DNA from: an uncultured Gammaproteobacteria bacterium
Lineage (GTDB): Bacteria; Pseudomonadota; Gammaproteobacteria; DRLM01
Length of the DNA stretch: 53,705 nt
Assembly: GCA_947259075.1 (NCBI GenBank)
Contig: CAMYKQ010000065.1
Span: 1-53,705, forward strand
Direction: 5' to 3'
The position numbers and the translations under genes were made by a program. Below, piece after piece: positions 27,497-35,184 of this stretch. Numbering within the stretch: the stretch's first letter is position 1; the number at the start of each line of letters is the position of its first letter. The notes beneath the pieces were generated by a model. The model was not told where the DNA came from and did not search any database. It saw only the letters and a list, made by a program, of their open reading frames with translations.

Positions 27497-27806
27497 TAAG
27501 TGTTCGACTGATTAGAGTTTATGGTGATGATACGTACGTGATTGTGATCGGGCAAGGGGGTGCACAGCTTGGGTGATTAAGGCTTGAATAAAGAAGCTGC
27601 GTTCTCCTAGTTGACGAAGGCGGGGTAGGGGTGTATGTTTCTAAAATAATGCTTGGGGCGAGCGTTTATTGTGAATTGAACGTATCGTTAAATTAGAATA
27701 AAAATAAGTCTCTGCTGGCTGGTTTATACAGAGGGCTGCTTCGTTTGTAAGAGTGCAAGTTGGGTTGGTGTTTTCAATTTTGTTTAGTAACAAACCGGGG
27801 GGGAAA
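27497..27806. other. Divergent intergenic region before the oxidase operon
   Basis: These 310 bases are AT-rich and carry no gene. They should hold the promoter of the oxidase operon. I looked for an FNR/ANR box (TTGAT-N4-ATCAA) and found none. A G-rich SD (GGGGGGG) ends the region just before the ATG at 27807. Confidence 0.5.
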
Positions 27807-28097
27807 ATGGAAAACAAACTTACTTTCGGACGCCTGTTCTTTTTCTTGTTGGTGCCTGCGTTTACCACGGGAATGGGGAACGGGAGCGTGTTTGGCGCTG
27901 CTGTCATGTGCGCTGTTGGTCGTGGACCATACGATAACTGGGGCGGTTGGGGGATGGATGCCTATAACCCCGCGACCTTTTCCGGTTTCGTTGATTGGAT
28001 GATGATCTTGTTTGGTCTTGCCTTCGCTATTATTTCGCTGATGGCTATGATTAAGCATGGGCAAATTGAGTCGCAGCGCGACAACACCGCGTGGTAG
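27807..28097 (+). CDS. Membrane protein of the oxidase operon (96 aa)
   Basis: This has two hydrophobic segments (about 9-36 and 62-82) separated by a Gly/Trp/Tyr-rich loop with GRGPYDNWGGWGMDAYNP. There is no recognisable family. It is the first gene of the run leading to the CcoN-like subunit and has a very strong SD, so it may be an accessory subunit. Confidence 0.65.
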   Translation: MENKLTFGRLFFFLLVPAFTTGMGNGSVFGAAVMCAVGRGPYDNWGGWGMDAYNPATFSGFVDWMMILFGLAFAIISLMAMIKHGQIESQRDNTAW

Positions 28098-28167
28098 GCC
28101 GCCCTGTTTTACGGGCTGAGTAATAACGCCGTAAGATTAAATTTATTATTTTATAAAGGGGGAAGTT

Positions 28168-28257
28168 ATGGCTGGAATTGCAGGCGCATTTGGCATCGTC
28201 TTGGCGTTTTCAAGCATGTGGTTTTTTTGGTACTTGATGAACAAGATGACCGAGTGA
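28168..28257 (+). CDS. Very small single-span membrane protein (29 aa)
   Basis: An ATG preceded by AAAGGGGGAAG opens a 29-codon frame. The product starts MAGIAGAFG, continues IVLAFSSMWFFWYLM as one helix, and ends NKMTE. It lies 64 bp before the CcoN-like gene, where canonical operons have no gene. It resembles CcoM/CcoQ-type single-helix subunits in form, not clearly in sequence. Confidence 0.6.
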   Translation: MAGIAGAFGIVLAFSSMWFFWYLMNKMTE

Positions 28258-28320
28258 TAACGGTTGATTGCGCGGGTGTTTGAAAAAAACACTGGGGATT
28301 ATTAGGGAGAGGCTACTGCT

Positions 28321-29730
28321 ATGCTGTTAAAATATCTCTTTGCAAAAAACGAGGATATACCGGCCGGTTCGTCGACCATATTCTTTGGCTATTCGGCGAT
28401 ATTCTGGTTTGTGGTTGGTACAGGGTTAGGGTCATTCAATGCAGCTAAGCTCGCATTTCCGGATTTTGCTACCGGTGTCGAGCTTTTTGCGTTTGGCCAT
28501 ATGCGCCAGGTTCATGTGTTGGCGGTCATTCTGGGCTGGATTTCAATGGCCTTTGCGATGACGATGATGTATATGACACCGGCCTTGGGGAATACCAAGC
28601 TGTGGTCTGAAAAGCTAGGTTTGTGGACCGCATTTAACTGGAATGTCGGTCTCAGCTTAGGTTTGATCTTGTTGTGGCTGGGCTTCACCTCGGGTCGTGA
28701 ATATTCCGACTTGATTTGGCCGATTGACCTCGTGGTTATCTTCGGCGTGTTGGTCCCGCTGGGTATCAACGTGTGGATGACTATCGCGCAACGTAAAACG
28801 CAAGGCATTTACATTACCAACTGGTTCTTTGGTGCCTGTATTTTTATGTTGATTATCGTGTTTTTGGTAGGTAATTCAGCAGAGTTTTTCAATCTTACCG
28901 GGTTAACTGAAGGCTACCTCACGTTTTGGTTTGCCCATAACGTGTTGGGGTTATGGATTACCCCAGTTGCCGCAGGCATCGCTTATTACACGATTCCTAA
29001 ATTAACTGGTAATCCGCTTTATTCGCATCGTATCGGTCACTTGCACTTTTGGTCGATAATCGCGTTCTACTCAACGCCTGCTTCTCACCATCTTCTTTCA
29101 GCGCCGCTGCCGGAATGGTTGAAGTCTTTCGCGTCCGTGGAAGGTGTGTTGATCCTGATTCCCGCTATTGCCTTTGTCGCGAACATCCTTCTCACGATGA
29201 AAGGTCGTTGGAGTATGTTCGTGGAGAATGTGGAAACTAAATTCTCCGTGACGGGTGTGCTTTTGGCCATTCCGTTGAATATGCAAGGTGGTTTCCAGCA
29301 GACTCGTGCCATTAACTGGTATGTGCATGGCACCGGCTGGATTGTGGCGCATGCGCATTTAGCCTTGCTAGGTATGTCTAGCTTCTTGGAGATTGCTGCT
29401 GTCTATTTCGGGCTGCAGCAGGTGCTGCGCAGGAAGCTCTATTCCTTGGTGTTAGCTAACTTCCACTTCTGGTTCGTTATCATTGGCTTCTGTATCTACT
29501 GGATCTCCATGACCATCGCCGGTTTGATTCAGGGCGCGGGCAAGATCTACGAAGTGCCTTATATTGATGTCGTGATTGCCGAACATCCTTACATGATTGC
29601 CCGCTGGATCGGTGGGACGATGGTGTTCACGGGTAATATGGTGTGGTTGTACAACATGTATATGACTGCTCGTGAAGGTACTGTTGTGCCCAAGGGGCGA
29701 TATGCGCATGAGATGGCGTACGAGCGGTAA
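28321..29730 (+). CDS. ccoN: Divergent cbb3-type cytochrome c oxidase subunit I (CcoN-like)
   Basis: Catalytic subunit of a C-family haem-copper oxidase, 469 residues, 12 helices. Visible ligands: low-spin haem His65 (MRQVHVLAV) and His346, haem b3 His344 (VAHAHLALLG), CuB His206 (FWFAHNVLG), His256 and His257 (PASHHLLSAPLPEW), and the active-site Tyr250 (HFWSIIAFY). Canonical stretches EYSDLIWPID and YITNWFFGA are kept. At the place of the conserved Glu of cbb3 oxidases (Glu323 in P. stutzeri numbering, from memory) there is Gln322 (NMQGGFQQ). Ligands plus Tyr argue for O2 reduction rather than NO reduction. Confidence 0.88.
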   Translation: MLLKYLFAKNEDIPAGSSTIFFGYSAIFWFVVGTGLGSFNAAKLAFPDFATGVELFAFGHMRQVHVLAVILGWISMAFAMTMMYMTPALGNTKLWSEKLGLWTAFNWNVGLSLGLILLWLGFTSGREYSDLIWPIDLVVIFGVLVPLGINVWMTIAQRKTQGIYITNWFFGACIFMLIIVFLVGNSAEFFNLTGLTEGYLTFWFAHNVLGLWITPVAAGIAYYTIPKLTGNPLYSHRIGHLHFWSIIAFYSTPASHHLLSAPLPEWLKSFASVEGVLILIPAIAFVANILLTMKGRWSMFVENVETKFSVTGVLLAIPLNMQGGFQQTRAINWYVHGTGWIVAHAHLALLGMSSFLEIAAVYFGLQQVLRRKLYSLVLANFHFWFVIIGFCIYWISMTIAGLIQGAGKIYEVPYIDVVIAEHPYMIARWIGGTMVFTGNMVWLYNMYMTAREGTVVPKGRYAHEMAYER

Positions 29731-29778
29731 TTTAGGCATTGGCATTATCGAAGTCTAATTATCCTTCAAGTGATGTGT

Positions 29779-29824
29779 GCCTCCGGTGGGCTTACCTAAA
29801 AAATAGGGGGGGCGCACCGGAGGC
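29779..29824 (+). other. Hairpin between the CcoN- and CcoO-like genes
   Basis: GCCTCCGGTG (29779-29788) pairs perfectly with CACCGGAGGC (29815-29824) across a 26-base loop. It lies in the 121-bp gap between the two main oxidase genes. There is no T-run after it, so it is not an ordinary terminator; a role in mRNA stability or stoichiometry is a guess. The SD of the next gene (GGGGAGG) lies just beyond. Confidence 0.55.
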
Positions 29825-29851
29825 TAGGGGAAAACAGGGGAGGAATCATAC

Positions 29852-30808
29852 GTGGCATTTCAAACATATAAGCTAGGAGCGGCTGGTATCGGAGGCATGT
29901 TCGGATTGTCTATGACAATTACGTTGATGTTTCCCAGCTTTGATTTTCGGTCCGCTGAGTCGACTTGGGTTGGTTTGGATAAACAACTTTCGGCTGGGTT
30001 AAGGATAGGCTGGAGTTATGAAGACCCATTCGTGCAAGGCGCGGGTAAGCCTCTTACGGTAATCTTGAACGCGGACCCCAAGACCGGCGAGGCGTATGAC
30101 CCACCCAGGAGGGCTTATGTTTATCCGCCAGGTACGCCATTTGCTTCGGGCGTGGCTCATCCGGACAATCTTGGTCCCACGGTTAAAAAGCTGAGTTTTG
30201 AGCGCGGTAAAATTGACCAAGCAGATAATAGCCAAGGCGCGGTCTTTACGATTGATTTTGCTGATCTCAATGGTGAAGAGTGGGCGTATGTTGTAAATGA
30301 GACTGCCATCAATGGCTGGACGCCTCAAATGGCTCTTAGCGCTGCGGGTGATGCAAACACCCGGTATGTTGGTCGTGGTAAGACTGTGTACATCACGGAA
30401 GGTTGCTGGTGGTGCCATACTTTATTGCCTGAGCATACCCAGGACTGGCAGGTGTTCGGAACGCCGCCATATCTAGGCGACTTTAACGGTGAAATGCCGA
30501 CGGCCTTTGGTTCAGATCGTAAAGCTCCTGATATCCTTCATGTGGCATCCAGAAACTCTTCTCGCGAATGGATGATGATGCATTTCTTTAACCCTCGTCT
30601 GGTGCAGCCTAATTCAATCATGCCGCGCTTTGATTATTTGTGGGGTAAGGTGGATATCAATGGTAATCCCATTGATTACGCCAAGTGGCGTACGGATTAC
30701 AACGCCTATCGGAAAGGTGAGCGTGCCTATCCTCCTGAAGTGCCGGAGTACGCGCGCGACACGGAAATACGAGCGTTGATCGACTGGGTGTTAACGAGTC
30801 TGAAGTAA
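29852..30808 (+). CDS. ccoO: CcoO-like monohaem cytochrome c subunit with large insertion
   Basis: Membrane-anchored cytochrome subunit of the oxidase, 318 residues, GTG start with GGGGAGG nine bases upstream. The anchor is about residues 8-28, haem site CWWCH (185-189) in ITEGCWWCHTLLPEHTQDW, and the likely Met ligand is Met257 in NSIMPRFDYLW. The region around these matches CcoO (EGCYYCH..., NPR...P.S.MP). Canonical CcoO is about 200 residues with haem near residue 70; here about 115 extra periplasmic residues separate anchor and haem. Confidence 0.85.
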   Translation: MAFQTYKLGAAGIGGMFGLSMTITLMFPSFDFRSAESTWVGLDKQLSAGLRIGWSYEDPFVQGAGKPLTVILNADPKTGEAYDPPRRAYVYPPGTPFASGVAHPDNLGPTVKKLSFERGKIDQADNSQGAVFTIDFADLNGEEWAYVVNETAINGWTPQMALSAAGDANTRYVGRGKTVYITEGCWWCHTLLPEHTQDWQVFGTPPYLGDFNGEMPTAFGSDRKAPDILHVASRNSSREWMMMHFFNPRLVQPNSIMPRFDYLWGKVDINGNPIDYAKWRTDYNAYRKGERAYPPEVPEYARDTEIRALIDWVLTSLK

Positions 30809-30824
30809 AACGGGGGGGTAAAGT

Positions 30825-31478
30825 ATGGCTTGGAAATTTGATAATCCACTCTATTCTATGAGTGACGAGCAAACGAATAAGGCGACTATAGCGTTATGGG
30901 AGAAAGAAAAGCACGGTGGCTTATGGGCGGCAAATAGCCGCTTACCCTTCCCGTTGACTATTCTGATTGCGCTTACTATTACAACGGCGTTCTTGGTTAC
31001 GATGCCGATTTGGGGGCAGCGTCCTAGTGCCTTACTCTATGCGCCGATGGTGGACTTGATGGATACACCTGAGGTGCAGCAAAAAGCAACGCCAGAAGAG
31101 AAGATGGCTTATCTCACCACGCGTGCGATGGAAGTGCATAAGGCGGCCTCCGATTCTCGTCTGCCCGGTTTGTTGGAGCGGCATCCGATTCGGTGGGATG
31201 ATTTGCAATTGGCTGCTCCCCATATACGAGAAATTCAGTCGTCAAATAGTACGTATGGTCTTGAGAGTTATACCGTGGTGGGGGATCAGGTTGTTCTCGG
31301 TAACTTTGAAGGTAGTTATCGCGCTGATGGTAAGCGTGAGCGTACCCAGCCTTGGTGGGATAAAGGCTACACAATTGATCTTTTCTATGTCACATACTTT
31401 GTGATAACGATGGTCTTTGTGTGCAAGCGCCTCCCTCATTTCTCACAAAAGCCTGATATGTCTAAGGTAGCAAAGTAA
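30825..31478 (+). CDS. Two-span membrane protein of the oxidase operon (217 aa)
   Basis: The protein has an N-terminal helix (about 44-66) ending in TMPIWGQRP, a periplasmic domain of about 115 residues (APMVDLMDTPEVQQ ... RWDDLQLAAPHIREIQ) and a C-terminal helix (about 185-203). There is no haem motif. The TxPxWGxRP block recurs in the protein at 40667. In position it replaces the ccoQ/ccoP genes of canonical operons, so it may be a third structural subunit. Confidence 0.7.
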   Translation: MAWKFDNPLYSMSDEQTNKATIALWEKEKHGGLWAANSRLPFPLTILIALTITTAFLVTMPIWGQRPSALLYAPMVDLMDTPEVQQKATPEEKMAYLTTRAMEVHKAASDSRLPGLLERHPIRWDDLQLAAPHIREIQSSNSTYGLESYTVVGDQVVLGNFEGSYRADGKRERTQPWWDKGYTIDLFYVTYFVITMVFVCKRLPHFSQKPDMSKVAK

Positions 31479-31491
31479 GGGGAGATAAATC

Positions 31492-31638
31492 ATGATTAAC
31501 TTGGATTACGCGCCTGCGGTCTTTGCGAGTATTATCCTTATAGTGCTGATTGCCCCGGCGCTGTACGGGATATTATTGGTGGATAAATTTTGGAAAAAAA
31601 ATCAGCAGGATAAAACCTCTGATGACGTATTTAATTAA
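31492..31638 (+). CDS. Small single-span membrane protein (48 aa)
   Basis: An ATG preceded by AAGGGGAG opens a 48-codon frame. One helix (about 8-30, ending YGILLVDKFW) is followed by a short charged tail (KKNQQDKTSDD). The layout, helix then charged tail at the end of the ccoN-ccoO run, is like CcoQ, though no sequence match is claimed. A terminator follows at 31666, so it is the last gene of this operon. Confidence 0.65.
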   Translation: MINLDYAPAVFASIILIVLIAPALYGILLVDKFWKKNQQDKTSDDVFN

Positions 31639-31665
31639 TTAAATACTTACTAAAAAAGTAAACTT

Positions 31666-31696
31666 GATGCCGCTTCTAAAGCGGCATCTTTTTATT
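31666..31696 (+). terminator. Rho-independent terminator closing the core oxidase operon
   Basis: GATGCCGCTT (31666-31675) pairs perfectly with AAGCGGCATC (31679-31688) around a 3-base loop and is followed by TTTTTATT. It separates the core oxidase genes (27807-31638) from the accessory run starting at 31765. Confidence 0.9.
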
Positions 31697-31764
31697 GTGC
31701 TAAGTGAAACTTAGTTGAGTCGAGTAAGGACTAATGAGCGTATGCGAGTTAAGGTTGTGGGTGT

Positions 31765-32109
31765 ATGATGATTGATCGCTTGACGTCATTGTTGTTGGAA
31801 GAGCATGCGCAGCGATTGATGTATTCGAAACAAGGTATATATTCCATGCTTGTGGAAGCCAACGACAATAAATTGCTTGGCATTGATATGAGCATAGAAA
31901 GCGTAAGCTCGCAGTCCTATAGTAATTTTATCTTCGGTTTCTTGATTGTCTCGTTAATTATATTTGGGGTAATTATTTATTTTTATTTACCGAAGAAAAA
32001 AGGCGCGCTAAAAACAGGCGAAAAGATTATGTTTGGCGCCATTATTATGGGTATGGTCATCGCGGTGGCTATGGGATATACCCAATTAATAGGTGGGTAT
32101 TTATTCTAG
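31765..32109 (+). CDS. Two-span membrane protein (114 aa)
   Basis: It has an amphipathic N-terminal part (about 50 residues), then two helices (about 52-73 and 87-107) joined by a Lys-rich loop (LPKKKGALKTGEK). No family is recognised. This stretch is strikingly AT-rich for the window (15 G+C of 60 bases at 31921-31980). It heads a run of tightly spaced genes up to 35159. Confidence 0.6.
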   Translation: MMIDRLTSLLLEEHAQRLMYSKQGIYSMLVEANDNKLLGIDMSIESVSSQSYSNFIFGFLIVSLIIFGVIIYFYLPKKKGALKTGEKIMFGAIIMGMVIAVAMGYTQLIGGYLF

Positions 32110-32120
32110 GAAGGTGGCAT

Positions 32121-32408
32121 ATGAAAGAATTTGTCGAGTCATTACCAGATGGGTGGACTATTTATTTTTGGATGATTTTCGCTGTCGGGATATTGATCGC
32201 GGCGGGCTTTATGCTGCGTTGGGCTTCCAAAAACGCCCAATTTGACGAGGACATCAAATATACGGTGTTTAACGAGGATGATAGGGATAAGATGGATCCC
32301 GATGAATTTGAAAAGTACCGTGAGGTGATTGCCCATCAAACCGAGTTGCGAAAAGATTTTCTGAAACAAAAGGCCGAGGCACAATCGGGTAAACATGCGA
32401 GCAGGTGA
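32121..32408 (+). CDS. CcoS-like protein with C-terminal extension
   Basis: The 95-residue protein has one helix (about 14-34) followed by RWASKNAQFDEDIKYTVFNEDD, which matches the CcoS pattern (helix, RxxQFDD, then acidic end). CcoS is needed for cofactor insertion into cbb3 oxidases and is normally 50-70 residues; here about 45 charged residues follow that are predicted helical. Its 3' end overlaps the next gene by 14 bases. Confidence 0.6.
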   Translation: MKEFVESLPDGWTIYFWMIFAVGILIAAGFMLRWASKNAQFDEDIKYTVFNEDDRDKMDPDEFEKYREVIAHQTELRKDFLKQKAEAQSGKHASR

Positions 32409-32910
32409 AAAAGGTATTTTAATTTTAATCGGGGTGATAGTTGTAGGCTTGATGGGATATAGAGCTTTTAAACTTACCGTCGATGAGGCTGATCCCGGTA
32501 TTCCGTTTTACACCACGGCTTCTCATGATGAGAAGAGGCGGGCGGAGCTGATTTATAAGCGCAATGGTTGCGAGAATTGCCATTCTTTATGGCTGGTGCG
32601 AGATATGATGTCAAGTGTCCCCGCTCCCGCGCTTGATGGTATCGGCTCGATTCGCGATGAAGCTTGGTTTTATAATTATTTTTCCGCGGAGCAGCCACAA
32701 ACTATTCTGCCTTCGCGTCTTAAAGCCGAATTCCGTATGCCCTCCTACGCCCATTTGCCCGAGGAAGAAAGGCGCTTGCTTGCGGCCTATATGGGTAGTC
32801 TCAAAGTAAAGGACTGGTATTTGTATGAAACTAAAAAATCAGAATACGAAAAATTGACGGGGGAGCCTTACCCAATGGTAAAAGGTCATGATGCCACGCC
32901 TGAAAATTAA
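32395..32910 (+). CDS. Membrane-anchored monohaem cytochrome c
   Basis: The 171-residue protein has an N-terminal anchor (about 6-24) and a haem site CENCH (59-63), followed by ALDGIGSIRDEAW and a likely Met ligand in FRMPSYAHLP. It shares the anchor, haem and LDGIGSxR layout with the protein at 25122. It starts inside the CcoS-like gene and ends inside the next gene (23-base overlap), which implies strong translational coupling. Confidence 0.82.
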   Translation: MRAGEKGILILIGVIVVGLMGYRAFKLTVDEADPGIPFYTTASHDEKRRAELIYKRNGCENCHSLWLVRDMMSSVPAPALDGIGSIRDEAWFYNYFSAEQPQTILPSRLKAEFRMPSYAHLPEEERRLLAAYMGSLKVKDWYLYETKKSEYEKLTGEPYPMVKGHDATPEN

Positions 32911-33412
32911 GCTTGCTGACGTTGGGATGGCCGCCATAGCGATTCTGGCTGGCGCTCTGGTTATATACTTGGGTGATACCTTGCTTGGGGTTAGGCTGGA
33001 GTATTTTGCCGGTGTGGCGACCTTTAGTCCTTTGTGGGTTTTGGATTTATTTTTCGTGCCTTTCGTTGCGGGCGTAGTTGTATCATCCATATACGGTATG
33101 GGTGGGAAAATGCTAGCGCATATATCGCCTTTGGTAGTACGTATTCCAAGTTTTTATATGCTAAGCCATGGTGAGATGCCGCCACCGGGTGTGGAAGTGT
33201 TGCCCATGGGTTATTGGCTTTTGGTTGTGATTATGTCCGTGGAGTTTGCGGCTTTTGGTGGTGTGGTGGGTGAAATTCTCATTAAAAAAACTTACGGACG
33301 CACGCCAAAAGAGCGCTTGCATAAAAAATATCAAAAGGCTGAATCGCTAAAAGATGAATTGGCGGGGCCGCCGGGCGTGGTAGAACAAAAGACGGGTGTC
33401 GTAGAAAAGTGA
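32888..33412 (+). CDS. Multi-span membrane protein (174 aa)
   Basis: It has three to four hydrophobic segments (about 13-32, 44-68, 104-128) and a Lys/Glu-rich cytoplasmic tail. A conserved-looking loop reads LSHGEMPPPGVEVLPMGYW. No family is recognised. It overlaps the cytochrome gene before it, and its TGA overlaps the GTG of the next gene (GTGA). Two adjacent ATGs (32888, 32891) are possible. Confidence 0.65.
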   Translation: MMPRLKIKLADVGMAAIAILAGALVIYLGDTLLGVRLEYFAGVATFSPLWVLDLFFVPFVAGVVVSSIYGMGGKMLAHISPLVVRIPSFYMLSHGEMPPPGVEVLPMGYWLLVVIMSVEFAAFGGVVGEILIKKTYGRTPKERLHKKYQKAESLKDELAGPPGVVEQKTGVVEK

Positions 33413-34476
33413 AGCTGCAATATAACAAAGGTATCCCGAATGCGACTGGCGCCGATGTCGAGCGCAGAAAAAAATATTTGGCCGCGACTTTAGTGACGTG
33501 CGTTGTTGTGAGTTTGGTGGGGGGCACGATTCATGTGCTCGAGCTCGGCGCGAACCGTATGCATGACATGCGTGGTAAGGCGCAAATTGATCTTGAGGCG
33601 GAGAAGAATCACGTGCGCGCGGCCGGCGAGGACTTTTTCCGGCAATTTGATCATGAGCTCGGGAAGGCGGAGCTTGAAATATATACCGAGGCCGAAGCGG
33701 AAGCCTTGCTGACGCCGGAGCAGTGGCAAGAACTCTCCACCATGGTGACGATCCCCACGGGCGAATATACCGTTGGTACAGATAGCAGTCGCGCCGACGT
33801 GCAGGATCGGCCGCAGCATAAAGTGAAATTGCCCGCCTTTCAAATCGATAAATATCCCGTGACTAATGCGCAATACGCGCGCTTTGTCGCGGCGACTTCT
33901 TACCGCCCGCCTTTGCATTGGGTGAAGGGTAAAATTCCCGCTGGTCTTGAAATGCACCCCGTTACCATGGTGTCCTGGTTCGATGCTAAAGCGTACGCGG
34001 CTTGGGCGGGTAAGCGTTTGCCTGGTGAGCGCGAATGGGAAGCCGCGGCGCGTGGCACGGATGGCCGGCGTTGGCCATGGGGCGACAAGATGGACCCCTC
34101 TCGCCTGAATACGTATTATCAGATCGGCGCTACTACGAAGGTGCTTGAATATCTGGTTGGCGCCAGTCCATATGGTGTGATGGATATGGCGGGCAATGTG
34201 AGTGAATGGATGGCGGATGATTTTCTGCCGTACTCGGGTAGTGACGCGCCCGAGGAGATGTTTATGGCCAAAGCTGCGCAAGTGCCCGCCTCTGGCGCCG
34301 ACCGTTCCATGCGTGTGGCTGATTTCGCGCTAACGAACGAGCGTTACAAAGTCTTGCGCGGTGGTTCATGGAAAAGTGATCCGTTTTCAACCTCTGCTTA
34401 CCACCGTAATTTCTCATGGCCCAATTTCGCCTCCAACTTTTTTGGATTTCGCTGTGTTAAAGACGTTGTATTTTAA
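33409..34476 (+). CDS. Membrane-anchored SUMF1/FGE-fold protein
   Basis: The 355-residue protein has an N-terminal anchor (about 24-45), a coiled or charged linker, then a formylglycine-generating-enzyme-like domain (about 110-353): MVTIPTGEYTVGTDS, FQIDKYPVTNAQYARF, WFDAKAYAAWAGKRLPGEREWEAAARG, GNVSEWMADDF, VLRGGSWKSDP, FFGFRCV. The catalytic Cys pair of true FGE is absent in the STSAYHRNFSW region, so sulfatase activation is unlikely. NirV of nitrite reductase clusters is a similar case. GTG start overlapping the previous stop. Confidence 0.8.
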   Translation: MKLQYNKGIPNATGADVERRKKYLAATLVTCVVVSLVGGTIHVLELGANRMHDMRGKAQIDLEAEKNHVRAAGEDFFRQFDHELGKAELEIYTEAEAEALLTPEQWQELSTMVTIPTGEYTVGTDSSRADVQDRPQHKVKLPAFQIDKYPVTNAQYARFVAATSYRPPLHWVKGKIPAGLEMHPVTMVSWFDAKAYAAWAGKRLPGEREWEAAARGTDGRRWPWGDKMDPSRLNTYYQIGATTKVLEYLVGASPYGVMDMAGNVSEWMADDFLPYSGSDAPEEMFMAKAAQVPASGADRSMRVADFALTNERYKVLRGGSWKSDPFSTSAYHRNFSWPNFASNFFGFRCVKDVVF

Positions 34477-34753
34477 ATTGAGTCGCCGTTTCCCCATTCA
34501 TGTCATCGGCATGGTTGCGCTGTTGCTGCCACAAGTATCGCGAGCGACTGACAGTTATCGTTGGCTGCATGTCACCATTGACACGCCTTGGGCGATTTTC
34601 ATTTTTTTATTGCCGATGGTTTTGTTGCCCGTCGTCTTGATGGCGTATCTGTATTGGCGTTTTGCCGGACGTGAGGAAACAAATAATAAATCTAGGGGCC
34701 GTCAAGCAGTCACTGAAGATAAAGCTGAGCCGCGGCCTTCAAGCCCTGAGTGA
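34454..34753 (+). CDS. Small membrane protein, possibly with signal peptide (99 aa)
   Basis: It overlaps the end of the SUMF1-fold gene by 23 bases in another frame. The product has a basic N-terminus, a hydrophobic stretch (HVIGMVALLLPQVSRA, maybe a signal), a short soluble part (YRWLHVTIDTPW) and one helix (about 58-78), then a charged tail. The start is uncertain: GTG 34454, TTG 34478 and ATG 34511 are all in frame. Function unknown. Confidence 0.5.
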   Translation: MLKTLYFKLSRRFPIHVIGMVALLLPQVSRATDSYRWLHVTIDTPWAIFIFLLPMVLLPVVLMAYLYWRFAGREETNNKSRGRQAVTEDKAEPRPSSPE

Positions 34754-34775
34754 ATTATATGGAGCGAGATCGCGG

Positions 34776-35159
34776 ATGAGCGCATGGCGAGAGATGCAGG
34801 TGATAAGTTTCAGTAAATTTTTGATGTTATTGGTTTGCATGGTTCTTGTCACGAGTGGTTTGGGCTCAATGGCAAAGGCCGAGAAGGCGGATGAAGGGCT
34901 TGAGGTGCTTCGCGGTTTCACCGAAAAGGCGGTGGAAGAGAGCGAGGCGGTCAAGATTTCGGATCAGAAAAAACACAAAATCTTGTTCGTCATGGGCGTT
35001 TTATTGTTGGTTGGCATTATCTCGACCGCCCTCTTGGGTGTTTCCATGGTCGTGTTTGGTAAGCAGGTCTTTGTCGCGCATATGGTGTGTGCGGGCTTGA
35101 GCGTCTTTCTTTCGGTGGCGCATGCGGTCACCGCCATGGTCTGGTTTTTCCCATTCTGA
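34776..35159 (+). CDS. Membrane protein with N-terminal signal-like segment (127 aa)
   Basis: It has a first hydrophobic segment ending LGSMAKA (signal or anchor), a charged region (EKADEGLEVLRGFTEKAVEE), and two further helices (about 70-92 and 98-125). No family is recognised. The frame extends upstream to 34662, but the ATG at 34776 gives the cleanest N-terminus; ATG 34794 is possible. It is the last of the tightly packed accessory run. Confidence 0.6.
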   Translation: MSAWREMQVISFSKFLMLLVCMVLVTSGLGSMAKAEKADEGLEVLRGFTEKAVEESEAVKISDQKKHKILFVMGVLLLVGIISTALLGVSMVVFGKQVFVAHMVCAGLSVFLSVAHAVTAMVWFFPF

Positions 35160-35184
35160 TTTTCTGTTGCTTAGCTAGCGCATC

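Noticed and set aside
27497-27806. FNR/ANR box before the oxidase operon
   Set aside because: No TTGAT-N4-ATCAA or close variant was found; TTGAACGTATCGTT at about 27676 fits too poorly.
28321-29730. Nitric oxide reductase (NorB-like) reading of the CcoN-like protein
   Set aside because: The active-site Tyr of cbb3 oxidases is present (Tyr250) and the NorB-type iron-ligand glutamates are not seen, so an oxygen reductase is the better reading.
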